Of a stretch of DNA of 64,000 nt, positions 12,207-26,669 are shown piece after piece. Each line of letters opens with the position of its first letter. Position 1 is the first letter of the stretch. Location of the stretch: NCBI RefSeq assembly GCF_047663525.1, contig NC_092621.1, positions 75,506,501 through 75,570,500 of the forward strand, written 5' to 3'. Under the pieces are notes generated by a model. That model was not told the DNA's origin. It worked only from the letters and a program-made list of their open reading frames with translations, and ran no database searches. This stretch comes from Anas platyrhynchos (lineage: Eukaryota; Chordata; Aves; Anseriformes; Anatidae). The position numbers and the translations under genes were made by a program.

Positions 12207-12544
12207 CGTTTTGGTTTTGATGAGATTTTGACAGGCTGAAGTGATACCATATTGTAAGTCATACAACAGAAACAAGCCGGAGGGAAACGCGAGATGTTCA
12301 TCTGCCTGGCGCGTGGCTCATCTGCCACCAGACGTGGTCAGCCGCACCTAGGCCGGTCCTTAAAACACTATTTTACATGGAAAAAAAAAAAAAAAAGAAA
12401 AGACTAGCCATCAGTTTTGCATCTTTGCATGCTGAGGGATGACAGTCTGTTAAAGAGCTTTAGAAGGCTTTTCAAACAAGAATACCAGGTTTCCCAAAAA
12501 ATGATGGGACTGGGAAAAAAACAGTGAATCAAATTAAACATTAC

Positions 12545-12955
12545 TGGTCCAAAGGCTGGAAGGCTTGTCCTGTGGGAGAGGCTGAGGACACCTGGGTTGT
12601 TCGGTCTGGAGAAGAGGAGGCCAAAAGGCAGCTCCCTGCAGCTCCTGAGGAGGGGAAGGGCAGAGGAAGGTGCTGGCCTCTGCTCCCTGGTCACCCATCC
12701 CAGGAACCGAGGGAGGGCACAGTGCTGGGCTAGGGGAGGCTCAGGCTGGGCGTCAGAGAAGATTTCTTCACCATGATGGTGGTCAGGCACTGGGACAGGC
12801 TCCCTGGAGAGGTGGCCAGTGCCCCAAGCCTGCCTGTATTCAAGAAGCGTTTGGTTGATGGCCTCAGTAATCAGTGTTTGGTAGTCCCAGAGTGGTCAGG
12901 GAGCTGGGCTCGGTGAGCTTGGAAGGCCCCTTCCAACCAAACTATTATAAACCTT
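12545..12955 (+). mobile_element. CR1 LINE 3' fragment, plus orientation
   Basis: This is the end of the CR1 pol reading frame plus the 3' UTR. A plus-strand frame across about 12756-12847 reads FFTMMVVRHWDRLP...LPVFKKRL, which matches the CR1 ORF2 C-terminus (FFTVRV..HWNRLPREV..PSLEIFK). It ends in the CR1-type tail GGCCCCTTCCAACCAAACTATT near 12926-12947. Severely 5'-truncated and interrupted by frameshifts, so it is an old, dead copy. No poly(A) tail, as is normal for CR1. Confidence 0.9.
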
Positions 12956-15900
12956 TCTAAAGACCTCAGCCTTCCAAAAGTGGTTAGGATGTTCAACTCA
13001 GTTCCCGTCACTTAAGGCTCTCTTCAGGCATAAGGAGCCATTTCATTACCCTGTATGAACTGGTGGCTTCCTCGGGCACTTTCTGCCAGCTGAGACCAGC
13101 CGCAATTTGTTTCTCTGTTTTTTCCTTCTGTGGTAGCCACGTACACAAGGACACACACCTCCACCTGTGTCCGGGAGGAGGTTTGACCCCACACCACTCC
13201 TGCCTGCATGGCCCTAATATTAAATAAGCACGATGGGGACGGAGGGGCCCATCTCCTGGGCTGCTTCTGCTTATAGCTAGGCCTTAGTCCCCGCAGCCCC
13301 ACCAACTGCACAAATTGGCCTACCAATTGGTTTTCCCAGCTTCTTCCAGACATTGGCCCAGCTTGCCCAGGAGTGTATCCAGTTCCTGAAGCACAGCAGT
13401 TGTTTATTCCCAGCTCCGTCTCTTTGGCTGTGAGGCTAGATATATTTACATTTCCTTCAGCCTGGATTTGAATCAGGAGAGCGATCAATACCATTTATTT
13501 AGCTCTTTGCAGGCTGGAAATGCAGTTGTTGTTCTACAGGTGCAGTCCTGAAATTAGGTTTTAGCCGGCTGCCTGTGGTGTGTCAGCAATTTCGCTGGCA
13601 TTTGTTCATTTTTCACTGCAGCTCACTGATTTCAGGAAGCAAACTGGCTGATGCTAACACTGTGGTGGAGCAGATACCACCTTCCAGTCACTGCGATGCC
13701 TTCTGTGTACATGTCGTCAGTCGTATGCTCTTGTAATTTGCAATTGCATTTTGTCCAAAGTGCAGGACAAGCTTTGTGCCTTTTTGTATTATTATTATTA
13801 TTTATTTTTTAAGCAAACAAACAAACAAAAGCTATAGCCTTCAAATCTGTGCTGCCGAAAGAAGCCAAGAGAGAATTAATCCAAACCCCATCCAAACCCC
13901 AGCAGAATCTGGGGACTTACTAAATTTACTTTGCAAGCCCCAGCTGTAAACAGCTAATTAAGAAACAGATTTGAGCATGAGCAGCGATACATTTCTACCA
14001 CTAAAATGCAGTTTTCTGTGCATATGGCACCTTCTAACACAAATCTCTCTCCCCCACATTTGGGACTTTATGTATGCAATGGTTTATTAGGGAGAAGTCA
14101 TATTTTGATGCATTTCAATGCATTAAGCTTTGCAAATCAAGAATATCTCAGGGGACAAGGGATTTTTTTTTTCTTCTGAAAATGTCAGGAGTGTTGTCAA
14201 CCAGTCTGTTTTCAGAGCTACCTGCTCAACCCCATTGTCCTCAGAATTCATTCTTTCTGGAGTTGCACAGGGACCTGAGAAAAATAAAGAAAAAGGCTTC
14301 ACCGATGTAAATGAGGAAAGATTTCGTAGCCTAATTGAGCCCTTCATACCCATCTGTGTTTCCAGGCCTGGCAATCCTTTAACTTGGTAGCTGGAGAAAT
14401 CTTAACCCATGCTGATACCACATTGCTCTTTCTGCAAAAGACTGTTAAGAAGCAAACTTCAAACTGGATAAAATCCTTGGAAGGATCCAGCAATATCGTC
14501 AACAAAGTTGTCTGAGATTTGTGCCAGTTGAGAACTCTATTTTTGCATCTGGGTTGATGGAGTTTTGTTTTGTTTGTTTTTTTTTGATTTCCTGCTGCAA
14601 ATCACACCACCCCTCTTTGACTGGGATGGAGTAAAGGTATGTTCCACTGCTGCCTGTTTCACCACCCTTCAGCTAGATGTCTCCTTTGTCTCCTTGAAAA
14701 ATGTCCCTTTAGTGTTTGGGTATAAAAGTACAATTGATAAGAAGGAAGTAAAACCAAGAGGTCTTTTTTTTTTTTTTTTTTTTTTTTTAAACTGGTGTCT
14801 GAGTTAGAAAAGAACGAGCTCGCTTGTGTATTAATTGAAGTATGACATTCAGTTTTACTGATCTGCAAATTCCAGAGATTTCCTGATCTTTATCACACTT
14901 CAGCTCCATTTTTATTCCCTTGTGATAATCTTTAATAAGTCTGGTTCTGCCGCATTAGAAGTTGATTTCACTGTCCCTACAGTGTTTGCTACTAATGTAA
15001 TGTGACTTTTTTTTTTTTTTTTTTTTTTTTTAATATTTGTGTTGGTACAGCCTTAATCTTTACAGAATTTAAGACCATTTCAGAGATAATCAAGATAGTC
15101 TAATCGAGATAGTCATTGATGTCTGTGATAAGTGCATGCTTTATTCACAGTATTTTGTCTGTAATTAGGTGTATTGACCAATTCTCATGTATTTAATAAA
15201 CTGTCTTCTGCAAAGATGACCATTTCCTTTAATCAAATGAAAGCAATTTACTTGAAATTTCAAGGCACGTTTGTATAAAAAAAAATAAAAATCACAGCTT
15301 TTCAAGTACAAATATCAGGGTAGTTGGGAAGTTCCCCTGGACCTGCGAAGCATTTCGATTAGCAGAGTGCAAATAGGCCCACCAAGCAATAGCTGCTGTC
15401 GTGCCCTGTTTAACTTCTGGGGTCATGTTTCAGGGAAACGTTTAAACAATTGCTTAAGTCCTTCCCTGCTCAGGAATGTACTTAAAAACAAGCTTGACTT
15501 TAACCATGTGCTTATTTAATCTCCCTGCAGTACGACTGAAAGCGTATGTACCAAGAGCATTTTTGGAATAAAGGTATTTTCCTGCGCTTGGTCTGGTCAC
15601 ATCAATTCCACGGCACAGTTTGGCTTGAAACGACCTATTTTGCACTCAGAATTTCAATAGCAAGGTCTGCTCCCCACACAGGCTTGTTTCGATGCTGATC
15701 TAGAATAAAATTAAATGTGCCTCCAAGGATACACATCTTTTAAGACAGGTGCTTCTCAGGCCTGATTTTAATCTGTTCAAAAGCAGGTTTTAAGATTAAA
15801 GGACCGGAAAACTAAAGCAAATAAAGCCCTCTCAGTCCTCTGAAAGAAAGGCAACCCAAGTGGAAAGAAATGCCTTGACAGCTCCATGGAAATTCCACTC

Positions 15901-18900
15901 ACTGAGCTGCTGTCCATGGGATGATGGCTGCGTTTGGGAAGGTCGGGTTCTGCCAAAGAAACGAGAAGAAGCAAAAAGCCAAATCACTCAGGCGACCGCC
16001 ATCCAGGGCACAGCAACGTGTTTGTGTGGGTGTTAGGACCCCCAAAAAGTGAGGTATGGGCAGGTGATAGCTAGGGGCTACCAGCTGCTTTCTCTGCCTG
16101 TTGCAAAGTGAAGCATCTTGTGTTAAGCCACCCCTGTAGCTTGCATTCAGCTGTCTTCATGGAGGTTGAAGGCAACGTGCTTTCTTTTGGTCTACAAGTG
16201 AGTGTGCAGGTGGTGGTTAATGATTAATGTGGTTAAGGCAGGCTCAGCTATGCAAATTGTTAAAGTTCTGGTAACTCAACTGCTCTTGGTTTTCCCTCTG
16301 TAGGCTGATGTAGTCCAGATGGCTGCTCTAAAAAACACTGTGCTTCCAGAGCCCTTGGGATGTCCTCTCCTCCTCCTTCCACACCTGAGGGTGCCCACCA
16401 CGTGAAGCTCACAATGACATGCAGACCTCGTGCGCAGTTTTGCAGGGTTTGAAAACTTGCTGGTCTGAAACTAGCCAGTGGTTTATTTTGTAATATATGC
16501 CAGAGGGAAACAGTGTTTGGCGGCCATCCCTGGAGACGAACGGTGTGGGTGAACATGTGGATGAATGATGCCCTGCCTCTCAGGCAGTGCCTGCTGGTGT
16601 GCAGCAACACCACGGGCTGTGTGAGGAGCTCTAGGAGGGGACAAAAATCTTTAAGCAGAAATCAGATTTGAGACCTCACCCAATCTGATGATGCCTTGCA
16701 ACCTCGTATAGCAACCCTCTGCTTCTTCCCTGCCCAGCCCCACACACGCTGCAAGTCCTGGCCTTGGCACGGAGCAGAGCACTGGGTGCCTAGACATGCG
16801 CTGCATGTATTTACATTTACATAGAAGGTCTGGCGTGGGGCAACTACAAGCCATCAGATAATGGCTGGCTGGACAGCAGAAGACTGTGTGCGTGTTTTGG
16901 CAAGCAGTGACAGATATAACTGCTTTTCCTATACAATATTTCATCCCGGTGACAGAAGTTTGGCGAGAAGGGCTCGTGCCTGCGCAGACGGCCGCTTCTG
17001 GTGGTTTTGCTGGGCTCTGTGAGGAGTGTGGCACCAGGTGAGCCAAGCACAAAGACTTGCTCAAAGAAACCATCTCCACTGGGGCACTAAAGTTCTGCCC
17101 ATTCACATAATCAGCCCACACCCCCTCAAAAGCATCCTTTGGAAAATAAACCCTCAGGTGACCTCCAGGAGGGTGGGGGCAAAACGGGCACTGGGGCAAG
17201 GGAACAGGACTGAGATTTTCGTGCTAGATATCCTCTGTCTTTGTTGGTTACTCGTGCTGTAGTAGTGAGTCAGGCAGCCTGAGTTACACCATAAAAATTC
17301 AGCCTCACAGGACCCCACCCAGACCTCGAAGTGTTGATGCAATTATAAGGCAGAGTATCTGATTTATTATTTTTTCAGCACCAGCATTTTCAAGCCCGTC
17401 CTGAAAACAGGATGTGTACTCCTGACCACCTGATGCTTTTCCAAATTCTGCCTAACAAGTCTCAGTGACAACTCCTGTCCATGCTCAGCAGGGGTGCAGA
17501 TGTGGACAGTGCTTTTGGCAGCACCTCAGGCACTCCTCGAGGTGTTCAAAAGTCATTTAAAACCTTTAGAGCATCACCTGGTTGCTGAGAGGCAGAGAGC
17601 TTTGTGGTGAGATGCGCAGGCACTGGAACCAGCGATGCAGAACGCCTGCATCCTTAAGTAAAGCCCCTGTGATGGTGATCATTTGAAGCAGGATCCAAGC
17701 CTTTTCCACAACTCCTAGGTGCAGTCTGAGAGTGGAGGGAATAAAATGTTTTCTCCTGGGCAAAAGAAGGCAAATGTGGGGATGCTCAGGGTGGCTGTTC
17801 ACAGCTCACAGGCACTGGGCTGCCAAATCCGTGAGCTTCAGCCCTGTAAAAAGTAGGCTTGAACTACAGTGGGTATAATAAAATTATAGTGGTGTCATAA
17901 AATTGTATTACTCTTTCATAAAGGATATGAAGTGTCTGAACGTCTATAAGAAGGTTGTTCATCAATCCTCTGCTCCCAGTTCCCGTCTGCAAAGCAGAGG
18001 CTCCCCTTTGGAGACAGGCACACCGAATTTCATCGCTTCACCCATAACATCCATCAGGATGCTGCTGACCGTGGTCCACTGAAGCCTAGGGTCTCATCTG
18101 TGGTGCCTGTCCAGGCTGTACGTGTGCCTGGCTCCTACACACCCCCTGTGACCCCTGTTGGTGCCCCTCCTGCAGCTTTCAGGGCCCAGCCCTGTCCCCA
18201 TGGCCACCCTCTGTGCCCTCAACCTCTGGAGATCCTGGTGCATGGCCCGGGGACCACATGGACATCACTGCGGCCAGAAAACTTAGCCAAACAGTGCTTG
18301 TTCAGGAGGAGCCAGCTCCCCTGTCTAAATTAAGCTGTCATAAACTTTGGAGAAGCAGCACCGAGGAGATGGGGCCTGTGCCTTCTGTATGGCCTTGTGG
18401 TCTTGGGGATCTTCCAAGTTTCTCTTATAAAACTGCATTATTTTCTAATTCACACTGTGTCTGGGAAACCCAGAGTGATTCAAAATGTTTCCACGTACAT
18501 GACACTTTTGCACAGCTTTGGCCTCATGCTGGCATGTAACAAATTTTTCTGTTTTTCCCCTCAGGACCTGCTGTTTGCGTGATTGCTGCTCCCAGAGCTA
18601 GCTGATACAGCTCAAAGCATGTGAGGGCTTTTCTCCAAAAAAGAACTGCCAGCACAGCTAGTTTACACACCAAAATGAGAGCTGTGGCTAAGGGCAAGAG
18701 TACAAAAAGCCCTGCTCACATTTTTATAGCTAAGTTTCTCTGCTAGGTTGATCCAAGGCATCAGCAGGCTGAAGCAGCCTGCCTGGCAGCCTGACGGCAA
18801 TGCTGACATCTCATGGCCAAAAGAAGGAGCTGCGGGTGCTTCTTTTTCTCCTTCTCACCTTCCTTTTCTTTCTTCTCCTCCTCCTCATTCTTCTCTGACT

Positions 18901-21007
18901 GAAAAGTTTCCATAGGTACCGTATTGCTGCAGAGCTTCAGAGTGTTATTCCCAAGCCACGGATCACGCATCTGCACACCCATACCTCAGCGTGACCGAAA
19001 CCTTCATTCAGCTCAAAAACAGTGAGGAGTTCAGCTGCTTTCTTCTGAATTTGGACGTCTGCAGTTGGCGTGCAAGAGGTGCCAGGCAGGGGAATGGATC
19101 TGTTCTGCCTGGGCATCCTCCGGCCATGGGTTGCATTTAGCCTTCTCTGCTTAGATAAACACGCAGCCTCATCCCAAAACTCTCAGGCTGCCCAGAAACA
19201 AAACTTCCAGGCAGCTTGGAAGCTACTGCAGGTTTCTTCACACAGAACAAGTCCACAAGCACGTTGAGGTTGGTGGTGTGGGGAATGAGCAGCACGAGGA
19301 GCAGCAACAGCTTGAGAGCTTTTCTATCACCAGAGGTAGCAACATGTGTGCGCTGTGGATTTTCCTCCTCAGCAAGCATAGCTGGGAGTAGAGAGAGACA
19401 ATTTTCAAAGACGAGGACTCTTGAAGCTGAAGTGCCTGGATTTTCTTCTGGGGCTGCTGTACAGAAATTATTTTCTTGTGAACCATTTGTCGGTGGTTTC
19501 TCTGGTTGTTTGGTGTATAGTGAATACAGGTGTTTTTCAATACTCTGTCATTTACAGTGAACCCGGAGGCACAGCTATGAACTCTTACCAGATTCACCAA
19601 ATAACAAACAAATGGACAAAATAGACTACGGCACCTTGAAGAGCAGCATTTTCGGTCAGTCCTTTACAAATGGTGGGCATTTAAAATTATTATTTCAGGG
19701 CTGTCCAGGTTTTGAGACATCTTAAAGGGGGCCTATGTCAGAAATCAAATGCCTGGCATTTTTTCTTTTTAATCTGAAGGGACTCTCAGGTGCCTGAGGT
19801 CTGGCATCTAAGAGGTGCAATTCTCAAAAATTAACAGGTCCATTGTAAAAATAATTGCCTTAAACTTCTGCAGGTAAGGCTTGGTCTGTTTTCTCTTGAG
19901 AGGAAAACTGCTTTTTATTTCCATTGGAGCTGTGGCAAGTCACAAAAAAAGAAAACCCAGAAGACCTGAAACAGAGCTGGGGATAGGGACACGTGATGTA
20001 ACGATGTGCAATCTGCTTCTATTCTAGTGAGAAGACACGGCTGGGTTTTAGGGCTGTGAAGTGTTTAATTAGCAGAAAGACCTACTGAGCCCACTACAGA
20101 GTCATTGATTTTCTAGTACTTTGCGTTGCCTTGAAATCACAGCATCAGTCCAATGGTTACCTGATTGCAAGAAAAAAAAATGATGACACTTGGTTGCTCT
20201 TGTTTGAAAGATAGCTTCCTCCATCCCTCAAAATTGCTTGAATACATTTATTTTTTTTGTTAATATTGGTGTGATTTGTAGGACCTCTGTTTTAAAATAT
20301 AGCTTCGTTCCCGTTTTTTAAAATGCTTTTGCACTGCGTTATTTTAAGAAAGTCGTTTGCTGAACGTTGAAACACAGAACAGCCTCAGCTTTAGCAGGGG
20401 AGAAGCTGCGACCCGCAGCCTCCACAGGCTGTGAATGTGATTTCCCACCACCAGCACCTGGTGCTGGGAAGCCGTAGCAGCCCTGTGCCCTATGCCCTGT
20501 GCCTGTGTCGTGCTGGGTACCCGTATGTGCTAACTCCTTGGGAAAAGCCAGGCACAGTGGCAAAGGGCATGGTGAGAGGGGACAGGCATCAACTCAGCAG
20601 CAGACAGGCCTGAAGCTTTCATTTTGACCCTCTTTGTGGTCAAGATGGATGATAAGGACTCTGGCATGACACATTCAATCCATTGTGTTTGAGCTGAAAC
20701 TAAGTGGTGCTTCAGCTTTTCTGCAAGAATATGTTTTCTCAAGCCAGTATAGGATGTACTTTCAATTCAAGTAAGTAAAGCTTTCATTTACTCACAAGAT
20801 TGATGTCAGGCCTTATCCATTTCATACCATTCGGTAGGTGACTAAGCTTTCCTAAAAAATAACAGAGACCCAGGTGCAGCAGTCCCGAGCCTGGCCATGC
20901 AGAATTACACATACACAGGGGACACAGGCTGAGTCCTCATTAATGGGAAGAACCTGGTGCTTGTAACCCACATTTCTTATGGACATCTCCATTATTCAAG
21001 GAAAAGA

Positions 21008-21008
<1 letters not shown>

Positions 21009-21045
<37 letters not shown>

Positions 21046-21075
21046 AAAAACAAAAAAAAACAAACAAAAAAAAAA
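21009..21075. repeat. Long A-rich homopolymer tract
   Basis: About 67 bp is A except for a few C interruptions (AAAACAAAAACAAA pattern at its 3' end). No retrocopy or target-site duplication was recognised beside it, so simple expansion is the likeliest origin. Confidence 0.95.
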
Positions 21076-24000
21076 CTAAGCAGTGCTGTAGATCACTGCA
21101 GGCCAATATTTGGGATTGAAAGGGAGACAGAGCGCTGCAGGTCTCCACATAAATATCTCCAGCAGCCCTTCTCAGAGGCACCAGGAGACCAGGGCATTGG
21201 TGTGGCACACAGACAGCTACAGACCTAGTGACCTACAGCTAGTGACTGTGAGGAAAGCCGAATGACAGGACAAGCACAAATATTTTTTGACAAATCGTCA
21301 TAATTACGAACACATTTCTGGCGAAGACTCACTTTTCCCACACCAGGGGCACTCGATATGGCTTATGCTTCCGGTGTTAATTAAGACACTCCCAAAGTGT
21401 ACCTTGCCTACCTTAGACGTCAATAAAAATCCGATTATAAAGAGATTATTTTGTACCTCCAACACCTGCAGGAGATCTGAATGCGCTCCATCCAGCTCCA
21501 ACAGCAGTGTGCAACAAGCCTGTGCTCCACACGGAGAGCTTTGGCACCAGGGACATCATCCCCAACCCCGAATCAGCAGAGTCTGAGCAGCCTCCTGCGA
21601 TGTGTGCCACTCAGCATCTGCAGCAAGTGCAGCTGTAAGCATATGCATGTGTTTTTAGGATAAAAGATGAGGATAAATGGGGAAGGCTGGAAGTTTCTTT
21701 CTTTCTGAGGCACATTTCCAGGTCTGCCAGGCCCAGAGAACAGGCTTGGCTTCTCACCTGGGCCTTGCAAATACGTAAGTAGTTGACTCCAGCAAAGTGC
21801 TTCCCCTTTCTGTGGCTCAGTTTATGCTTTTGTTAAGTGAGGAGCACAACAGCTGCTGTGTGACGATGCTCTCCACAAACATGGGGAGAGAACGGGCAAA
21901 GAGGTGAGCTGCACTTGGAAAAGACAAACGTTCTGCAAGGAGTGCCCTGCTGCAGGATGAGGAGTTTCCACCTTTCCCCCGCCAGGTTAGAATAAAGCAG
22001 AGCACCACGAGCATAATTGTTGATCACCATCTGACTCCTAATGAGAGCAAAATCTCTCAGTAGCTTTACCTGAAGCTGGTGTCTCAAAGTCACCACGGGA
22101 TGATTACTCCCTTATCTGTCTTAAGTTCTTTTCACTCCCAAATTCAGATGCTGAACACGAAAGAATTAAAGACACAATTCCCAGCTGTTATGTGAAAAAA
22201 AAACACAACATCATGAGACACAGGAAAGCTAACATTTGCTTGTAAATAATGCATTACATGTCAGACTGGTAAGAACCACAGCAGTGATTCACAGTGTTTG
22301 CTTTGTTCCTCATGAAAATTATCTCAGTTTCAAAAAGCTGTCATATTAATGGGGACTGCAAGGTGCATTTGGTAATTCACTGTAAATATTATTTATGGGG
22401 ATATTTCTGAAATCAGTTTGGCTGTCAGATAGAAGGGTGTGTAATTTACACTACACTGCATGTGTTAGGAAATCCCATAGGTATACTTCCCTCTGCCACT
22501 TGAAATCAACACTGCAGGAAATAGCTTGTAGGAAAGAAAAAAACAGATAAAAGATGAGAAGGGGGGGAGGAGGAGGAGGCTATGCATTGGCTTTCATTGT
22601 TTTGGGTATCAGAAGTGAGAAAGAGATCTATAATGATATATCTACGGGAATGCACAATGCATACCAAGCACCCCTCGTGGCATGGAGGTTGGCCTCTTCC
22701 TCCAGCCCCGGGCAGATCAGGGCACAGACTTTGCTCCTCAGTTGCGAACCGTGCCCTCTGGGGTTTATTTCTGCCTTCTCAGATGGTCTGAAAAGAACCA
22801 GCACAGAACGAGAATATTTATCAAGTGCACAATGCTTCCCTGGGAAGCTCAGACAGGCTGAAAAGTAGCAGCCACAGGGACAAGAAAATACACATTTCCC
22901 ATCTCGTTTACTATCAGTGTTGAGGGAAGTAGCTTCCTGACCAGGACCTGGAGACTATTACTGCCAGGGAGATAAGCAATCATTGATGGGAGCTGAGATC
23001 TCCCACTCATCGATGGCTGCACGTCACCTGCTGCCCTTAGCATACGCGAACAGACTGCATGGCCAGGAAGCTCTGTGCACAGGTCACAGCACAGAGGTTT
23101 TGCTTTCCTCTGACCAGCAAGTCACCTGCTAGGGCAGAGTTTGAAAGCACACCACTGCTGGTGTCCCGTTGACAGGCTGTGGTGATCCACAGCTGCCAAT
23201 GCTCAATTACACAAAAAGCCTCTGAAGATGTAAGGATGTCCATAAATCTACCTACTGTGATCATGTTTTCAGCGCTTGCTGACTTGAATGTGCTTTCTTC
23301 CTCTCTGAACAACCTGTATTCAAGGGAAGAGCTAAAAATCATGTCCCCAGGGAAGCACATCACTTGGTTCCTTCTATCAGGAGCATGGAAAGGAGGAGGA
23401 TGTGTTGTTTAAGCTGTAGAGGTTCTGGGGTAAGCCCTGTGGTTCCAACAACCGCAGAAACTCACTGGTGCAAACTTTTAACCTAGCAGTGTGTGAAAGC
23501 CACTTAGCCAAGTAATCTTGAAAATAACTTCATGGTTCATTGCAGAAAGCTCTGTGTGGTGGATTTCAGCCTACGGATGTCCTGCAGGCATCCTGCAAGT
23601 GGCCGCCCCAATGGCACCACTAGCAGGGCTACGCTGGACTTTCATTAAATAAACACAAAATCCATGAGGATTCCCCAGGCAGCCTTGCTCTTCCCCAAAA
23701 CAGAGCTGAGGGCAGAGCCTGTGGGTGCTGCCAGCAGCGGGGAGTGCTGTTCCTGTCCACGGGGCCTCGGGGTAGGGCTGGGAGATCCTGATCCTATGAA
23801 ATGAGCTCCGGCTCAGGCGGTCTGATACCAGACTACAGACCTCCAACGAATCCAGCTTGGATGGGGCTTCTCATCAAGGAAGAGCAGAGAGATATGAAGA
23901 AAAAAGCTGTGGTTCACTTCTTTCTGTGCTTCAGTTCATCTTTGAGTTCTTTACCTCTTTCTATTCTTGACACATTACAGCTCTGTACCATCACTCAGCA

Positions 24001-24940
24001 ACTGCAATCTTACTATCTTTTAGGCTGTCTTATCCACGTTGTTTTTCAGCGTAAGATGTCCCCAGTACTGTGACCTGCTCTTACCCCAGCATCTGGGGCA
24101 CACGAGGGCTCTAGACAGGCTACACCAACAATCTGTGCTGATTGGAAAGGTGAATTACTATTGTAGTAAATGAAATAAAATGATTCTTGAGTGATTACAC
24201 ATGTTAAAGTACTCCTCGGCACATGGGTCAGCGCTGGATTACAAACCTTCTGGTTTTATGCGACGGACTTAATGGACACTGCTAGAAGAAAGGTATCGCA
24301 GGCTTTGTATATTCTGACTACTAATGATTTGCACCTGAACATGCAATTTCAACAGGAGAAAAGCTTTAGCTGAGATTACTGTACAGGGATAGATTAATGA
24401 TTTTAATACTGATTAATAGCGGAAAAGAAAAAGTGAGTGTGGCAAGACAAATTGATGCATCTGACACTAATTGCTAGAGTGTGGTTTCTAAGACAGAAGC
24501 TTCCACATACAACATTTGTAACTCTGACAGCTAATTATACCTAGATATATCACTAAGTCCCTCATGATTACACAGAATAATTTTAGGCATAACTTAAAAA
24601 TATTACAAAAGCTGTGTCATTTTTTCCCCTCTTTCACATACCTATGAGCCTAAGCCCCAGATTTCTGAAAGCAGATCTTTCAGCACGTAAGATGAAAACA
24701 CCACAGCTGGCAAGTTTAAACTACGTCCATGGAGCAACTAGAGCTTTACAAAGGAGAAGGGTGTTTGCTATATCACTGCCTGGATCACATGCAGTCTGTG
24801 CAGCAACACTGAGAGAGCCTGTCTTTCAATGTGATAGCACAGAGTGTCTGTTTCTAGAGAAGGCTGTTCCTCCTTAAATGTGGAATGTGCAGCCTGCTGT
24901 TTAAATTCAACTAAAAAATAAAATCAAAACTTCTGCTGTA

Positions 24941-24942
<2 letters not shown>

Positions 24943-24972
<30 letters not shown>
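24943..24972. repeat. Poly(T) tract of 30
   Basis: Uninterrupted T-run. No gene or transposon was recognised on its A-side or T-side. Confidence 0.95.
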
Positions 24973-24975
<3 letters not shown>

Positions 24976-26379
24976 TCTGTATGTTTCCAAACTTGGACTG
25001 ATTCATACATCCTCTTCTGCGTACACAGATTTCCAGTTCTTTTTCTTCAAAGCATCTCAGATAATCAGCTCACACTACAGAATAATTTGAGTAGTCAGAA
25101 CAGTTTTGTGGTGAAATTACTCTTGGTAATTAAAAAGAAAAAGCTACAGAGAACCAACCACTGAAAACAGAAATGACAGTACTCTTTCCTCCACTGCCCA
25201 CAAACCCATCATCATTCCCATGACTCACCATAACAGACCCCTCAAAAAGCACAATATGAATAACTGATACTAAATTTGCACATCTTTTAGCTTTCTCAGG
25301 CCTCCTCCACAAGATTCTCCTTCTTAAACAGGTTGAAGTATGACACAGCTTCTGCAAAGCTCCATACTCAGCTGAGGTACATGAAAGTGGTGGCGTTTTC
25401 CTCACAGCTGCACCAACCTCTTGGCCCCTTGCTCTGCCTTCTTGCACATAAGGAATGGAGCTGTTAATATTGCCTGTACTTCACAAATGCTCACTGTGTT
25501 CAGGCAATCCCTGCAGATGGGAACAAGAACGCAAGAAACCCTGGATGTCACTAAGGATATCTGCAAACTGCTCCCTGCACTCTTTATGTGCTGTCCACAC
25601 TCCTGATATTATTTCTACAGCTCCAGAAACTAGATGGGACAGCTAAGGCTCTGCAGAGGACTGAGCTGCTTCAGATGGGCATCAATTTAACAGATGCTTT
25701 CTGATTTCTGGTTTTCACTTAATTTCTCTTTAAATCTTCCCTCCACAGGAAAAGCTATCAAGGTACAAGTATAATTTTAGTAATGAAATTGTAGGTGTGT
25801 AAGAATGTCTATGTAAGGACTATTTTTCCCTGTAAGTTATTTTATAACCACATAGCATAACCACAATTACAAAATTAAGATAAAAGATTTTCTTATACCA
25901 TGGAGCTAGAATTGGTTACCACAGATAAAAAACAGCAAGGAAGAAAAGAAACAGAAATGAAACGCACCATGTATTGAAAAGGACATGATGAAAATTATGT
26001 CCTTTTTTTAAACTTAATTGTCCTGGCACACAGTGTGATTAATCCGAAATGTCCAGACAAATTTAGAGGCTTTTATTTTGACTGTTTGAAGCAATTGCTT
26101 TTTCCCCTTCTTGGTGACTTTAATTCACTTTTGTATTTCACAAAATAAAGAGGCAGGCACACTATATCTAAGGACTTGAGTAGACCAGGGAACGCTACAA
26201 CAGCAAATGATACACTTGATAATGTCCCTGCATATGGCAAAAAAAGAGTGACCAACTGATGCATTTGATAAATTCACGTCTGCTTTGACTTTCTATAATT
26301 CATGAAGTCAAATATACACAATAATAAAGAACACAAATGCTGATAAAGTATCCATCTTTTGGTGACCCTGGTTTGGACA

Positions 26380-26385
26380 TTTATT
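26380..26385 (-). terminator. INIP: Candidate INIP poly(A) signal (AATAAA)
   Basis: On the minus strand AATAAA occurs 284 bp downstream of the INIP stop and is followed by a T/G-rich TTTGTGTTC about 40 bp further on. A second minus-strand AATAAA lies at 26072-26077. Which one is used cannot be decided from sequence. Confidence 0.4.
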
Positions 26386-26669
26386 CAAAGGAAGCACAGA
26401 AACAGGGAAGAGACGTGCAAGTGCCATGCACTTGACACTCCCAGGAAGTCTTATGGCTGACTTTGACTTGACAAAGGAACAGAAATAGGGGGTAAAAACC
26501 TCTGTTCAACAACACTGCTTTTTCATTATTTGAACTCATACTCCCACAAGGCAACCACAAGAATCCGGGATGAAGGAGTATTTGAGATACTGAAGTAAAC
26601 GAATTAAAAGGTCTGACAGTTCCTGCTATGGACAAAATCAGACTTGGCAGTTCTGAGAAACAGCATCGC

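Larger units (their letters stand above)
12956..26069. other. Intergenic region without a supported gene
   Basis: This lies between the KIAA1958 and INIP 3' ends. I read both strands and found no recognisable exon, RNA gene or full transposon. Open frames of 150-182 codons on the minus strand (13024-13494 and 16651-17199) have no recognisable motifs and sit in GC-rich DNA. Homopolymer tracts are frequent (14763-14788, 15008-15031, 21009-21075, 24943-24972). Motif-dense AT-rich pieces around 13890-13960, 15050-15240 and 22300-22450 could be conserved non-coding DNA, but that is untested. Confidence 0.6.

Noticed and set aside
13024-13494. 156-codon minus-strand frame beside the CR1 fragment
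   Set aside because: No recognised domain, no promoter or polyadenylation context; composition is ordinary.
16651-17199. 182-codon minus-strand frame
   Set aside because: Cys-containing but without spaced metal-binding or secreted-protein patterns and with no signal peptide. It is probably chance in GC-rich DNA.
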